Shown here piece after piece: positions 36,301-46,200 of a stretch of 64,000 bases of DNA. The first letter of the stretch is position 1. Each line of letters starts with the position of its first letter. Origin of the DNA: Viola odorata (lineage: Eukaryota > Streptophyta > Magnoliopsida > Malpighiales > Violaceae); contig OY829537.1 in NCBI GenBank assembly GCA_963691705.1, forward strand, positions 62,100,304 through 62,164,303. Reading direction: 5' to 3'. The notes under the pieces are model-generated. The model was not told the origin of the DNA, made no database searches, and saw only the letters and a program-made list of their open reading frames with translations. Made by a program: the position numbers and the translations under genes.

Positions 36301-38363
36301 GAAATGGTGAGATGACACCCCTTACTTATGTGAACTGGTCTGCTATGCCTGATGAAAACAAAGAAGACATGTGGCAATTTGTCCAGGTAATAAGAAGCAA
36401 CATTCTATTTTTCGAGTTGGAAAAAGATAAGTTGTAGTTGGACCTCTTTAGTTTAAAATGCTGTTAACAAAGGTAGGAACACTACTTTTATTAGCAAGCA
36501 GTTCATGATCTTTTTCCTTTCATAGTTGTTTTCGTCTTTTACTTGATAGACAAAATTTCACATTGATCCTATTGGCAAGACTTGGGTAATGAAGTCCCTT
36601 GCATCAAAATGGAGGAACTGGAAAGCAAATCTGAAGGCTGAGTATTATTATCCTTATAAGACTGATGAAGATCGCCTTAAGGTTCGTGATGAAAGAGTTC
36701 TCCCTGATCAATGGCCAATCCTTATATCTTATTGGAATTCTGAAAAGGTCATGGTATGTGCAAACACTAATTGCAAGATTCAAACTTACTAGTAGTATAT
36801 AGTTGCATGAAAATTGAAACATGATTACCACGGCTTGTAGTTGCGTTCTGCTAAAAATAAGGAAAATCGTGCAAAACAGAAGACAGTCCACACAACTGGA
36901 CAGAAGAGCTATGCAAGGATACGTGAAGAGGAGGTAAACTATATTTCAGTTTTCTTAAACTTACTGGTCCATGCAGATTTAGGTGTTGACATGCAGGCTA
37001 TTGAATGCGTTGACAGCGGGCAAAAAGGCCTGATGGGAAGGAACCGACAAGGGCTGAACTATTCATAAAAACTCATACACGTAAGGATGGACAGCCCGTG
37101 AATGAGAAGACGGCAGAAATAATTGTATGTATTTAAGAGCTGAGCAGATTGACCTCGTTTTTCTGATTGTTGGTGGGATTTGTTACTACTTGAACTTTAT
37201 GGTGTGGACACTATTCTTTCTTTCAGGAAAAACTCCGTGAGCAAGAAGCCGAGATGCAGCAGACTTCACATGCTGGCGATGACTGTGACGATGCCTTTTT
37301 CAAAGTTATGGGGGATGAAAAGTGTGGTCATGTGCGCATGTATGGGTTGGGTCCCACCCCTACTGATCTTTGGGGTCAAAAACTTGGCCGTATTGAGCTG
37401 ATGAAGATAGCATCAGAGGCGAAACAATCAGCTAATGACACAGTAAGCAAGATGCTAGACAAAATGGAGGCCATGGAGCAAAAATATGCATCAATGGAAG
37501 CCCAGGTAGTTAGGATGACTTCAAGCATGCAAAATTTCTTTGACAGAATTGGTGAAATATCCAAGACTTCAGGTGGAAAACAGGTATCGTCCTTGTATAC
37601 TTCAAGGAGATAGCAAAATTATAACCTTTGGCCTCGAGTGATATCGCTGTAAATTCATTGTAGGTTTCTCCTAAGGATTCTCTGCATGCAGAAGTACACT
37701 CGTCATCATCTGATTCTGCAGTTCCATCTAATGAGGTGACCACCATTTCTCTGAGTTTTGCTTATGATATCTTGCGGGATAAGATTTAAGAAATTGCCAA
37801 AGAGAGCATGAAAATATGATGAACTACAATGTTTAGATATAACTGAATTTTCTCCTCTTTATTTATGCTCAAAGCACACAAATGTTGTTCAGTTCTTTTG
37901 CTACACAGTTTTCTCCGTTTTTGCTGTTAGATACAGATATTATCTTTCTTAGAAGGTCAATCAATATTTACATAAAGTATTAAATGGGTTTTCTCCTCTT
38001 TTTTCCGATCATTTAGAAATTTAATAAAAATCTGCGAAATTTTGTCTTAAAGACTTTCTGCTTCAGTTATCATTAGATCATTATTTATCCGTAATAGGTT
38101 TATTTAATTTATCCTATAAAAAAAGTTAGCAAATGTCAGTTGAGTTTCTCATTTTCTTCAACTAAAACAGGAATCAATATTGTTTTAAAATATTTATCTT
38201 ATTTTGTGAGATGAATTCCACTGAGTTGCATTGTTCTTGAGATAATTCCATTTAACATTTTCATATAAAAGGAATTCAGTGGAAAATTTAAACCAAGCAT
38301 GAGTGTTAAATGTAGTCATTACATGTTGTTTTTCAGGCCCTTAAAGGTCGAAAAGACACTTGA
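24327..38363 (+). CDS. Bromodomain protein with Ptta/En/Spm transposase-type C-terminal domain
   Basis: A spliced nuclear gene. Coding exons: 24327-24902, 25070-25147, 25833-26076, 32352-32594, 32847-33080, 33322-33570, 35429-35608, 35983-36386, 36550-36753, 36841-36933, 37017-37124, 37227-37583, 37664-37735, then a short last exon at 38337 (stop 38361-38363; alternative acceptor 38432, stop 38450-38452). All junctions are GT-AG and the frame is open throughout, giving about 1,022 residues. Residues 1-190 are basic (PRKKKRACKKP) with four copies of a VDKNAR-type repeat, then acidic/Ser-rich. Residues about 185-300 are a bromodomain with the PDYFDVIDTPMDF loop and the acetyl-lysine-binding Asn in KYNKKGDYI. 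Residues 300-542 are three related exons. Residues about 664-960 match the plant Ptta/En/Spm transposase domain (RGPTLCRDLW, GQPVGPEAS, HVRMYGLGPTPTDLWG), followed by a coiled coil. It is likely a chromatin reader; the transposase-derived part probably binds DNA or partners. Extra exons in the 6.3-kb intron cannot be excluded. Confidence 0.85.
24399..24602 (+). repeat. Four-copy 16-residue coding repeat in the bromodomain protein
   Basis: The second exon encodes four tandem copies of a degenerate unit: VDKNARQGIDLANI, VDRNTRRSSGINKPNF, TDKNARKSSGLRKPNP, VDENAKQGTGFSEL. The constant core is (V/T)D(K/R/E)N(A/T)(R/K). It lies between the basic N-terminus and the acidic Ser-rich stretch that precedes the bromodomain. 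It is probably a disordered interaction segment. Confidence 0.7.
26467..26605. repeat. Intron direct repeat, copy A
   Basis: Begins ACACATCGAGTCAGGTTTCTC and ends at GGTAAC. It is about 80% identical by eye to copy B at 30647-30786. Before the LTR element inserted, the copies would have formed a tandem pair of roughly 160 bp units inside the gene's large intron. Confidence 0.8.
26612..27549 (-). repeat. 3' LTR of the intronic element
   Basis: Starts TGATACGATCCTTGC. Similar over its length to 29725-30634, but about 40 bp longer in the middle (near 27310-27350) and lacking the last few bases (TTCGCATCA) at the internal edge, where it joins the protease frame. Confidence 0.85.
27550..29553 (-). 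pseudogene. Ty3/gypsy gag-aspartic protease, two stops and one frameshift
   Basis: Reading right to left: start MSQESGNKSIKE at 29553, a frameshift near 29225, then one continuous frame to the LTR broken by TAG at 28846-28844 and 28507-28505. Gag core motifs are IPPFDSKDDPDAYFIWEQKI and RRRFIPTYFQRDLYQRLQ. The zinc knuckle CFKCSGRGHKQSDC (C-x2-C-x4-H-x4-C) lies near 28280. The protease has the active-site-type MIIDNGSCTN and the downstream LLGRSWQFDRSAVHDGRTN. The element then ends, with no polymerase. The gag type resembles plant Ty3/gypsy gags. The second stop is one change from CAG; the first sits where the family has Trp and could derive from TGG. Confidence 0.85.
29711..29722 (-). other. 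Primer-binding site of the intronic element
   Basis: On the minus strand TGGTAGCGGAGC lies three bases inside the 5' LTR (which ends at 29725). It is close to TGGTATCAGAGC, the usual site complementary to initiator Met tRNA in plant LTR elements. Confidence 0.7.
29725..30634 (-). repeat. 5' LTR of the intronic element
   Basis: Plus-strand start TGATACGATCCTTCC, end GGGTTCGCATCA. The two ends carry a short inverted repeat (TGATACGATCC / TGATGCGAACC). The CACAG target duplication follows directly. Confidence 0.88.
30647..30786. repeat. Intron direct repeat, copy B
   Basis: Begins ACACATCGAGTCAGGTTTCTC, ends GGTAAG, and pairs with copy A at 26467-26605. Both copies are followed by an AGCCTTTTC word (the one after copy A now lies to the right of the LTR element), which marks the edge of the ancestral tandem unit. 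Confidence 0.8.
31581..31794. repeat. Two-copy 107-bp tandem duplication in the intron
   Basis: 31581-31687 and 31688-31794 are adjacent direct copies starting ACCAAATATAGCCCATCTGC. I see one difference (AACTGCGAAG against AACTGCCAAG), so the duplication is recent compared with its surroundings. Confidence 0.92.
32352..33570 (+). repeat. Three paralogous phase-1 exons in the bromodomain gene
   Basis: Exons 32352-32594, 32847-33080 and 33322-33570 all start and end in phase 1 and encode versions of one segment: NDHATRRSQHNAMSMVN, NEHCKKQKKHNSISSVN and SNRAMRHSKRNSISTTN. Each is followed by a Gln/Pro-rich tail containing (S/N)NPYQ or NQPY. The first two also share GHSHLE/GNSHLA starts. They arose by exon duplication, and skipping any of them would keep the frame. 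Confidence 0.8.
33674..33980. mobile_element. Small 'GTTATAAAAACCGG' MITE-like element in an intron
   Basis: Left end CATTGTTATAAAAACCGGAC and inverted right end CATAGTTATGAGAACCATAC form imperfect inverted repeats. GGTCGACC- and GGTTGAAC-type words fill the interior. Length is about 305 bp. No clear target duplication. Confidence 0.45.
33981..35428. other. Intron of the bromodomain gene without recognisable content
   Basis: AT-rich intron. Two overlapping open frames at 34517-34931 on opposite strands are not supported by splice sites, codon pattern or domains. Confidence 0.4.
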
Positions 38364-38639
38364 GGTTGGACTAGAATCAAGCATAAATTTAATCATCCCT
38401 CTACTTTTAAGAATTGTGCTCATTGTTGCAGGCGGGTGGGGAAGAGGCGTGATTCCGGATGAGCTTACTCACTCTGGAACGAGTAAGCCAGCCATTCATC
38501 GTTGTGTTTCTTAATTATATCGACTGTAGTCTGTAAGCAGAATTGCTCGACTTGTATATTGCGATTTAACTATTTGTATTACACATCGTTATTTGGTTGA
38601 GGTTTTCGATTATGCGCAAGTTTTAGATGCTTAGATGAA

Positions 38640-39183
38640 ATGCACTACCAGTTAACGTGGATGCATCTGTTTGCTCTTGTGGTGCTAATAGTTCTACCAT
38701 ATATACTCCCTCCATCCGATATTATTTAACATTTTGGTCCTCTCATTTTGTCCGGCAATGAATAACGTATTACATCTTCCCATGCTGCTTTTGTTTTTGT
38801 TTGTGTGGATGTGGATGTGGATGTAGATGTGGATGAATAACGTATATGTAGCTTGACGCATTAGGGGTGCTTAAGGTTATTTTCTTTAAAAAAGAATTCA
38901 GGTGCTAACATTTCTTTTTACCGATCCGGTGCTTAACAATAGTTCGTTTGTTCATTTTATACCAATCTGTGAAAAAAAATGGGACAAACTTCGTTAGAAA
39001 AATATTTTATTATTTTTTTCATTTCGATGGCCCCAGACCCATTGAAGTACATATATTATATAATGCTAAAAATTATAAAAAAAGTATAAAAATAAAAAGG
39101 ATTTTTTTATGAAATAAAAACTTGCATAATACGCAATAATGAGTCCCACCATAACCTTTCTTTTTCTTTTTTCTTTTTTTGTC
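38640..39183. other. Downstream flank of the bromodomain gene
   Basis: AT-rich. CTCCCTCCATCCGATATTA at about 38706 resembles a Stowaway MITE terminus, but its partner end is not visible. A short GATGTGGATGTGGATG run lies near 38805-38835. Confidence 0.35.
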
Positions 39184-39389
39184 AACAAGTTTAGGGGTGT
39201 ACACGGTCTGGTTCGGGCCGGTTCTTGGGCTAGGACTGGACCGGAATTACCGGTTCTGGACCAGGACAGAACCGGACCGGTTCTGAATTTTCCGGGTCGG
39301 ACCGGGCCGGTTCTGGTTCTGACCCGGATTTTTTAATTTTTTTTTAGTATTTATGAGAAGGAGTTAAGTTTAGAAGAAAAAAAGAAAGT

Positions 39390-39459
39390 GGGAGCCAAGA
39401 GGATTTGAACCTCTACCCTTTAATATGGTAGGTGAGGTGTTAACCATTAAACCAAATGG
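39390..39459 (-). repeat. tRNA-like module 3
   Basis: Minus strand: TTTGGTTTAATGGTTAACACC (A-box and D-arm-like) ... AGAGGTTCAAATCCTCT (a perfect 5-bp T-arm stem with a TTCAAAT loop). The 3' side ends TTGGCTCCC, but no matching acceptor strand is present. Confidence 0.55.
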
Positions 39460-40221
39460 AAATTTTGATATCATTGTGCATATATATATATCCGGCTCTA
39501 CCGGTTCTCGGATTTTAAACGTTGGAGAACTGAAACCTTAATTATTTATTGATAATAATTAATAGCTATATTATTAATAATTAATGGTCTTATTTTATAC
39601 ATATTAACTATATAAATGGCTATTATAATTTACAACTATATATTACTAGTATGTGTCATCTTAACTATATAAATGACTATTAAATTTTTTTTTCTTAGGT
39701 AATATAACATCCTTAATAAAATTCTGTATTTAAAGTAACAAATAAAAAGAAAAAAATGAGGACTTTTAATTGAGTTTAAAAGAAAAAAAGAAAAAATGCA
39801 TAATACATTAGTAATTTAAACATTAATACAATTTAAATTAAAAGCATAAAACTCTAAACAATTAGTCAATTTTAATTTTATGACAATTGCTAATAATCCC
39901 TAAACTATATTATTAATAATTAATGGTCTTACTTTATACACATTAACTATATAAATGGCTATTACAATTTACAATAATATATTACTAGTATGTGTCATCT
40001 TAACTATATAAATGGCTATTAAAAATTTATTTCTTAGTTCATATAACATCCTTAATACAATTTTGTATTTAAAATAACAAATAAAAAGAAAAAAATGAGG
40101 ATTTTTAATTGAGTTTACAATTATATTACTAGAAAAAATATATACATACATGAGAAATTTTAATATAATTTAGAAGGAAAAAAGAAAGAGAATGAGTTAA
40201 GTTTAGAAAGAAAAAAAAAAG

Positions 40222-40291
40222 TGGGAGCCAAGAGGATTTGAACCTCTCCCCTTTAATACAAAAGGTGATGAGTTAACCATTAAACCAAATG
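40222..40291 (-). repeat. tRNA-like module 4
   Basis: Close copy of module 3 in the same orientation, with the same AGAGGTTCAAATCCTCT T-arm and the same downstream TTTGATATxATTGTxCATATATA. It belongs to the second copy of the duplicated block. Confidence 0.55.
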
Positions 40292-40689
40292 GAAACTTTG
40301 ATATTATTGTACATATATATATATATATATATTTATATATTTTTTTATATATATACTTCCGGTTCTACCGGTTCTCCGGGTCGGTTCCCGGATTTGGAGG
40401 GATGGAGAACCGGACCGAACCGGAAGTTCCAGTCCGGTCCGGGTCAAAAAAAAAAAAAAAAAACCCGGATCGGTCCAGTCCGGGTCAAAAAAAGGCCGGT
40501 TCTGGATTGGTTCCCGGTCCGGGCCGGTTCTTATACAACCCTAAACAAGTTAACCTTATTAAGTACCTAACATATATGCATTTTTTTTTTTTTTGTAGAA
40601 AGATGAATTTATGAGAAAGAAAAAATCATAGAAAACTTAAAGTTATGAAAAAAAAGTATTTGTAAAATCGCCTAATAGGCTGTTTATTA

Positions 40690-41060
40690 TATGGGGTAAT
40701 AACAAAAAAACACCCTATACTATTTTTTAAAACAGAAATCTCCCGTCTTTTAAAAACTCGATTCTACCTCCCCTATACTAAGGGTCAACGATAAAAGTGT
40801 AGTTTCTGTTAGTCAACGTTTGACTCCGTTAATAACCACCGGTTACAACAAGTTTTTATTTTTTTGGTTATCGGTTGCCACTTCTTTTCCATTTTCACTT
40901 TGAGTTACCTCCAAATAAATTAAAAACTTCAACTTATAAAAGGAAACGCGATAACTTAAAAAAGAAGATAATCAATTATGTCGGAGAAGAGGCATTTCAA
41001 AATTAAGAACCTTAGAAATTAATCACTCAAGTTTTAGGGTTCGTCTGAGTTGGAGGTCGC
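40690..41060. mobile_element. Possible MULE terminal region
   Basis: GGGGTAATAACAAAAAAACACCC and the following 'CTATACTATTTT ... CCCTATACTAAGGGTCAACG' text resemble the long TIR of plant Mutator-like elements (gap-type wording 'ggggtaatxxx ... cccctatac'). It sits directly upstream of a GRF ORF, and a MULE transposase tail lies further right. The matching TIR is not found, so the right part may have been lost at about 48520. Confidence 0.35.
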
Positions 41061-41095
41061 GACGGTGATCGTAACCAAATTACATCTCAACCGAC

Positions 41096-41521
41096 ATGGC
41101 TTCTTCAAGTAATCGGTCAATCATGTCGTCCGCCGGAATTGTCGTTGGTAATGGTGCAACATTGTACCCACGATACAAGAATAGAGCGTGCAAGTGTAGG
41201 GTAAGAGCTGTTGTGAAGATATCAGAATCGACTCCTAACCCAGGTAGGTTGTATTACAAATGTGGGAATGATGAGTGTGGGTTCTGGGCATGGTGCAACC
41301 CCCAAGGCGGATCTGTGCCGGAGGTGTGTCGGGATGAAATTAGTGAATGGGTTGCGCTTAAGGATGATATTATTAATGCTATGAAGGAAGAAAGCGATGT
41401 GACTCGCAGGGAATTGAAGAAGTATATTGCTTCGATATCTCGCAAACCAGAAGCACAAGTGAAGGGGTACCAATGTTCGTCTATAGTCCTATATCTTGCA
41501 TCCTTCTCCTACTTATCTTGA
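41096..41521 (+). CDS. GRF-type zinc-finger protein
   Basis: A 141-residue open frame without stops. Residues about 27-68 form a GRF zinc finger: CKCRVRAVV, then TPNPGRLYYKC and ECGFWAWCN, giving the Cys ligands and the aromatic/basic 'GR' pattern. GRF fingers bind single-stranded DNA or RNA in nucleases and helicases. In plants short proteins like this one are also common beside Mutator-like elements. The tail (DIINAMKEESDVTRRELKKYIAS) looks helical. The ATG at 41096 is the first in frame. A second exon (about 41676-41800) is possible but not demonstrated; the last 20 residues may be intronic read-through. Confidence 0.7.
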   Translation: MASSSNRSIMSSAGIVVGNGATLYPRYKNRACKCRVRAVVKISESTPNPGRLYYKCGNDECGFWAWCNPQGGSVPEVCRDEISEWVALKDDIINAMKEESDVTRRELKKYIASISRKPEAQVKGYQCSSIVLYLASFSYLS

Positions 41522-41885
41522 TCGTCATTGTAATTTGTTGGGTTTGAACTTGGATTTCAATTTTACGGTTTGATTTAGGTTTTAAATTTTAGGGTTTTTA
41601 ATTTCTGTAATTTCGGTTTGATTTTGTTGTTTGTCTTTTATTGAATGAATTATTATTAGCAATTATGATCTCGAGCAGATGCAATTCATGGAAAACCGAA
41701 TAGGTACCAGTCTTGGAAAACCAAACGGTGGGAATCCAGACGTTGGCAAACCAACAGACAACAACTCTAGGCGTCTATTGAATGCCAAAAGCTACCTATC
41801 TTGCCTATAAATTGAGTGTAATACACCATATTCTGCACTACTCTCCTCTCTTCCTGCATTTGCATATACTCTTCCTTCGTCGAAA

Positions 41886-42302
41886 ATGATTAACATTTTG
41901 CTCAAGGAGAAGTTCATTGAGGAGTCACTAATGGCCATCAACAACTCCGGTGAGGCAGGGACCAACTGCCATTTCAGGAAGCGCCGCGTGGAAGAAGACC
42001 TCAAGTGCTTGAGGGCCCATGAACGTTTTCTCCAGTAGGAACAAGCACGAATGAATTCGGGGTTCGCTACAAGGTCGTTTGGGAGTACCTGGAGCATCTT
42101 GTTAAAGCCCTGGAGAACATTAAGTTCGCCATAACGTTGCTGGAATAGTGGCAGGGCATAGTGGAGATGGAGTTGTCCGTGGCGCAGAAGGCTCTGGATG
42201 CTTGTGATGTGTACTATGGAGATATGAAGAATATGCCAGAAAGGAAGAGGAAGAGGGACGACTCTCCCGAGGAGGAAGATGGCCAAGTTTTCGGCAAGTG
42301 AG
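41886..42302 (+). pseudogene. Unrecognised broken ORF
   Basis: From ATG 41886 (MINILLKEKFIEESLMAINN) a frame runs through TAG 42036-42038 to about 42060. After a one-base shift it continues as YKVVWEYLEHLVKALENIKF, TAG 42146-42148, and then a basic/acidic tail (PERKRKRDDSPEEEDGQVFGK) ending TGA 42300-42302. Both internal stops read LQ*EQ and LE*WQ, so CAG is the likely ancestor of each. The protein looks helical with a nuclear-type tail. Its position next to the GRF ORF suggests MULE cargo. Confidence 0.5.
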
Positions 42303-43002
42303 TAAGTTCAGAGGTGCTGTACTGTGAGGGGTGGGGGTGGTTTTCGTTGGAAGTCCTTGATTGATCATAAGGACATGGTTTTTAATGGTTTTTTTGTTGT
42401 TGTTTTGTGATGCCCAGGATGGGTTTTATATGATGTAATTTTGCAGAAGTTGTTTGATTTCCTTGTTTTGGGTTATGGGAGAAGTTCTTTATAATATGAT
42501 GGAAGTTATTTTGGGTTCCTATTATCATTGTTCTTCATTATCTATTTATTTCATTCATTTGTTACTATAATTCCTACTATTTATGTATTGATAGCCTCAA
42601 CAATTCATCATTGAAAAGTTGTCACATTGTCCATACAAAATAGTCTGTTTCATACACATCTGAACATACAGTTTATTTCATACACATCTGAACATACAAT
42701 CTGTTTCATAAACATCATAAGTGCCTATACTATGCACCAAAATATGTTGCAAACAACTTCAAAAGTATCCAAAAATTAGTACAAGCAGACTCTATCTTCA
42801 AAAGTATCCAAAAATTACCAACCATTTCAAGCAACCAAATTACAGATTTATTTTTCAAGGAATCCATTTTCTTGTTGGAATGTGATTCTTTTGATAAAGA
42901 ATTATAGCTTCATGAGTTCTTGTAGAACGAGAGGATGGGACTAGCTGTTCTAGTTGTACTGGCTGAGATGCACTGAATCTAGTTGTTGGTCTTGGAGGGA
43001 GG

Positions 43003-43242
43003 TGTTGGGTATGTGGAGTCTGATATACCATATCGCTAACATAGGGAATGGAGGTCGACCCTTTCCCTATAAATAGACTCTCTTGTAATTGTAAAACTAA
43101 CGAATATTAAGATTAATAATATTTGTGCTGTTTGTGGAGTGCGGCTAGACCGATACCACGTTAATCCCTTGTCTTGTTTATTATCGTTTATCTTTCTCAA
43201 TCTAGGTTATCTTTTGGTCTCCTACTCAGGTAATTCCTAACA
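43003..43242 (+). repeat. 5' LTR of the copia element
   Basis: 240 bp, TGTTGGGTATGTGG to ATTCCTAACA. Contains TATA box and probable transcription start. Confidence 0.95.
43068..43075 (+). promoter_or_regulatory. TATA box in the copia 5' LTR
   Basis: TATAAATA in CCCTATAAATAGACTC, 65 bp into the LTR. The same box is conserved in the 3' LTR at 47336-47343. Confidence 0.7.
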
Positions 43243-43244
43243 AC

Positions 43245-43256
43245 TGGTAGCGTAGC
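43245..43256 (+). other. Primer-binding site of the copia element
   Basis: TGGTAGCGTAGC, two bases after the 5' LTR, resembles the initiator-Met site TGGTATCAGAGC with three substitutions. Confidence 0.65.
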
Positions 43257-43275
43257 AAGGTTAGCAAGTAGGAGC

Positions 43276-46200
43276 GATGGCAGACGATGGGACGATAAAG
43301 ATCGACAAGTTTGATGGGACAGACTTTGGATTTTGGATGATGCAAGTCGAGGATTTGCTGTACCAGAAGAAGCTGCACGAACAGTTAGAGGAGAAAAAAG
43401 CCAGAGGTGATGAAACAACAAGATTGGGACTTATTGGATAGGCAGACTCTGGGTGTGATATGGTTGACACTGGCGAAGAACGTTGCTTACAACATCGTTG
43501 GTGAGATGACTACACACGGACTGATTAAGGCGTTATCAAATCTGTACAAAAAACCCTCTGTAGCTAATAAGGTATATTTGATTCGTCTATTAGTCAATAC
43601 GAGGATGAAAGAAGGTGGTTCTGTTGCTGATCATGTGAAGAAATTTAATTCTATACTGTCTAGATTAGTTTCCGTTGGGATTACATTCGATGATGAAGTA
43701 CATGCCTTGTTGTTGTTGTCCTCGTTACCTGACAGCTGGTCAGGGTTTGTCACAACAGTTAGCAGTTCGTCTGAGACTACTAAGCTAACGTTCACAGGAA
43801 TTCGCAACTCAATTCTTGGAGAAGATATTCGTAGGAGGAATTCTGGGGAATCATCGGGCTCTTTGTTGAGTATGGATGGTAGAGGCAGACAAGTTGGGAA
43901 GAGGCAGAATCAAGGGCAAAACAGATCGAAGTCCAGGAAGAGAGGGCAGCCCAAGAATCGCAAGGATATTGTGTGCTGGAACTGTCAAAAGACTGGTCAC
44001 TTCAGGAATCAGTGTACGGCTCCTGCAGTTCCTAAACCAAAGAAGAATGATGATAACTCAGTTAACACAGTGGAAGAAGTTAGTGATGATGCGCTGATTT
44101 GTTGTGTTGAGTGTTCTATTGAATCTTGGGTTATGGATTCTGGTGCATCATTCCATGCCCCTCCAAGCAAGGATTCAATGTTAAATTTCAGATCTGGAAA
44201 TTTTGGCAAAGTTTGTCTTGCTGATGACGAGACTTTGGACATTACAGGTATGGGAGACATCAAAATCAGAATTTCTTTTGGAACAATCTGGTTGTTAAAA
44301 GATGTTACATACATTCCTGGACTCAAGAGGATGCTGCTCTCTGTGGGTCAGTTGGATGAGGAAGGGTATCGTGTTATCTTTGGAAATAGACAATGGAAGG
44401 TTATGAAGGGGAATTTGGTTGTTACTCGTGGTGATAAGGTTGGAACTCTTTATACTATGGAACAATCATGTGACGAGGTTAATGCAGTTACTGATGATGT
44501 TGGTCCATCGACTCTTTGGCACCAAAGGCTTGGGCATATGAGTCAGAAGGGTATGAAGTTGCTAGTTTCTAAAGGCAAGATTTCGGAACTGAAGAATGTG
44601 GAAGTTGGATTCTGTGAACCATGTGTGTTTGGGAAGAGAAACGAGTTACTTTTGTAAAATCAGGGAATATACCCAAGTCTAGGAAGTTAGAGCTAGTTCA
44701 TACAGATGTGTATGGATCGACTATAGTTACCTCCTTGGGAGGATCACGCTACTATGTCACTTTCATTGATGATTCCACTAGAAAGGTATGGGTTTATTTT
44801 CTGAAAAATAAATCTGAAGTGTTTGAAACCTTTAAGAAGTGGAAGGCAGAAGTTGAAAATCAGACAGGGTTGAAGATTAAGAGCCTGAAATCAGATAATG
44901 GGGGTGAATACAACAGTGATGAGTTCAAAGCCTATTGTGTAGAACACGGAATTAGAATGATAAAGACTATTCCTGAGACACCGCAACAGAATGGAGTTGC
45001 AGAGCGAATGAATAGGACTTTGAATGAGAGAGCCAAGAGTATGAGGATACATGCAGGATTGCCAAAGACGTTTTGGGCAGATGCAGTTAGTACAATGACA
45101 TATCTCATTAACAGAAGACCCTCAGTCCCTTTGGGGTTCAAGATTCCAGAGGAAGAGTGGCAAGAAAAAAGAGGTAAATCTCTCACACTTGAGAGTTTTT
45201 GGTTGTGTTTCTTATGTGTGAGTTAAAGATTCTGATAGGGATAAGCTTGATCCTAAAGCAAAGAAGGTTACTTTTATTGGCTACGGTTTAGATGAGATGG
45301 GTATCGTTTATGGGATGCGTTGAACAGGAAAGTCATTAGAAGCAGAGATGTCACCTTCAATGAGAATGCAGTGTATAAGGATAAGCTTGCGGCAGATTCT
45401 GAAACTACAAAGAAGTAAGAAATTAAAGAGCAGATTGTGTTGGAAGACATTACAGAGGATGTTCTTGTAGGGGACAGTGGGAGTTTGGCAAACAGAGATG
45501 CTGAGGAGGCAATCCCAGTTGCCCCAGATGTTGCAGTAAGAAGATCAAATAGAGTTTCGCGACCGCCACAAAGATACTCTCCTTCAGCTTATTACTTGCT
45601 TTTGACTGAGGATGGTGAGCCTGAGAGTTATTCAGAGGCAATGCAGATGGATGAGTCAGTTCAGTGGTAGCTAGCCATGAACGAGGAGATGAGTTCGCTT
45701 GAGAAGAATGAGACTTGGTCGTTGACTAAGTTACCAGCAGGAAAGAAGGCTTTGTAGAATAAATGGGTGTTCAAGATTAAAGAAGAACTTGATGGCAGCA
45801 AGAGATACAAGGCAAGATTAGTAGTAAAAGGTTTTCAGTAGGAAAAGGGCATTGACTACAATGAGATTTTTTCTCCGGTTGTCAAGATGACTACTACCAG
45901 ACTTGTTTTGGGTATCGTGGCTGCAGAGGAATTACATCTAGAGTAGCTAGATGTGAAGACCGCATTCTTACATGGTGATCTTGAGGAGGACATCTACATG
46001 ATACAGCCAGAGGGATTTCCAGTAGCTGGGAAAGAGGACATGGTTTGCAAGCTGAAAAAGAGCTTGTATGGTTTGAAGCAAACACCAAGATAGTGGTACT
46101 TGAAGTTTGACAGCTTTATGATGAGGAGTGGGTACACGAGGAGTACTATGGATCATTGTTGCTATGCTAAGCAATTTGATTCATCTTATATTATATTGTT

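Larger units (their letters stand above)
39192..40543. mobile_element. hAT-superfamily non-autonomous element, TSD AACAAGTT
   Basis: 1,352 bp with a perfect 8-bp duplication, AACAAGTT (39184-39191 and 40544-40551). Ends are TAGGGGTGTACACGG and ...TATACAACCCTA. Subterminal arrays use CCGGTTCT / GGTCCGG words. The inside is partly duplicated: a block with tRNA-like module, TA-rich stretch and CTACCGGTTCTC occurs at about 39362-39520 and again at 40193-40390. A second pair (about 39563-39780 and 39900-40110) shares the TATAAATGGCTATT words. There is no transposase. Confidence 0.82.

Noticed and set aside
38706..38770. Stowaway MITE
   Set aside because: Only one CTCCCTCCATCC-type end is visible; no inverted partner or TA duplication could be located.
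39390..40291. tRNA-like modules as real tRNA genes
   Set aside because: The T-arm is good, but acceptor and anticodon stems do not form and the copies sit in transposons. Annotated only as tRNA-like repeats.
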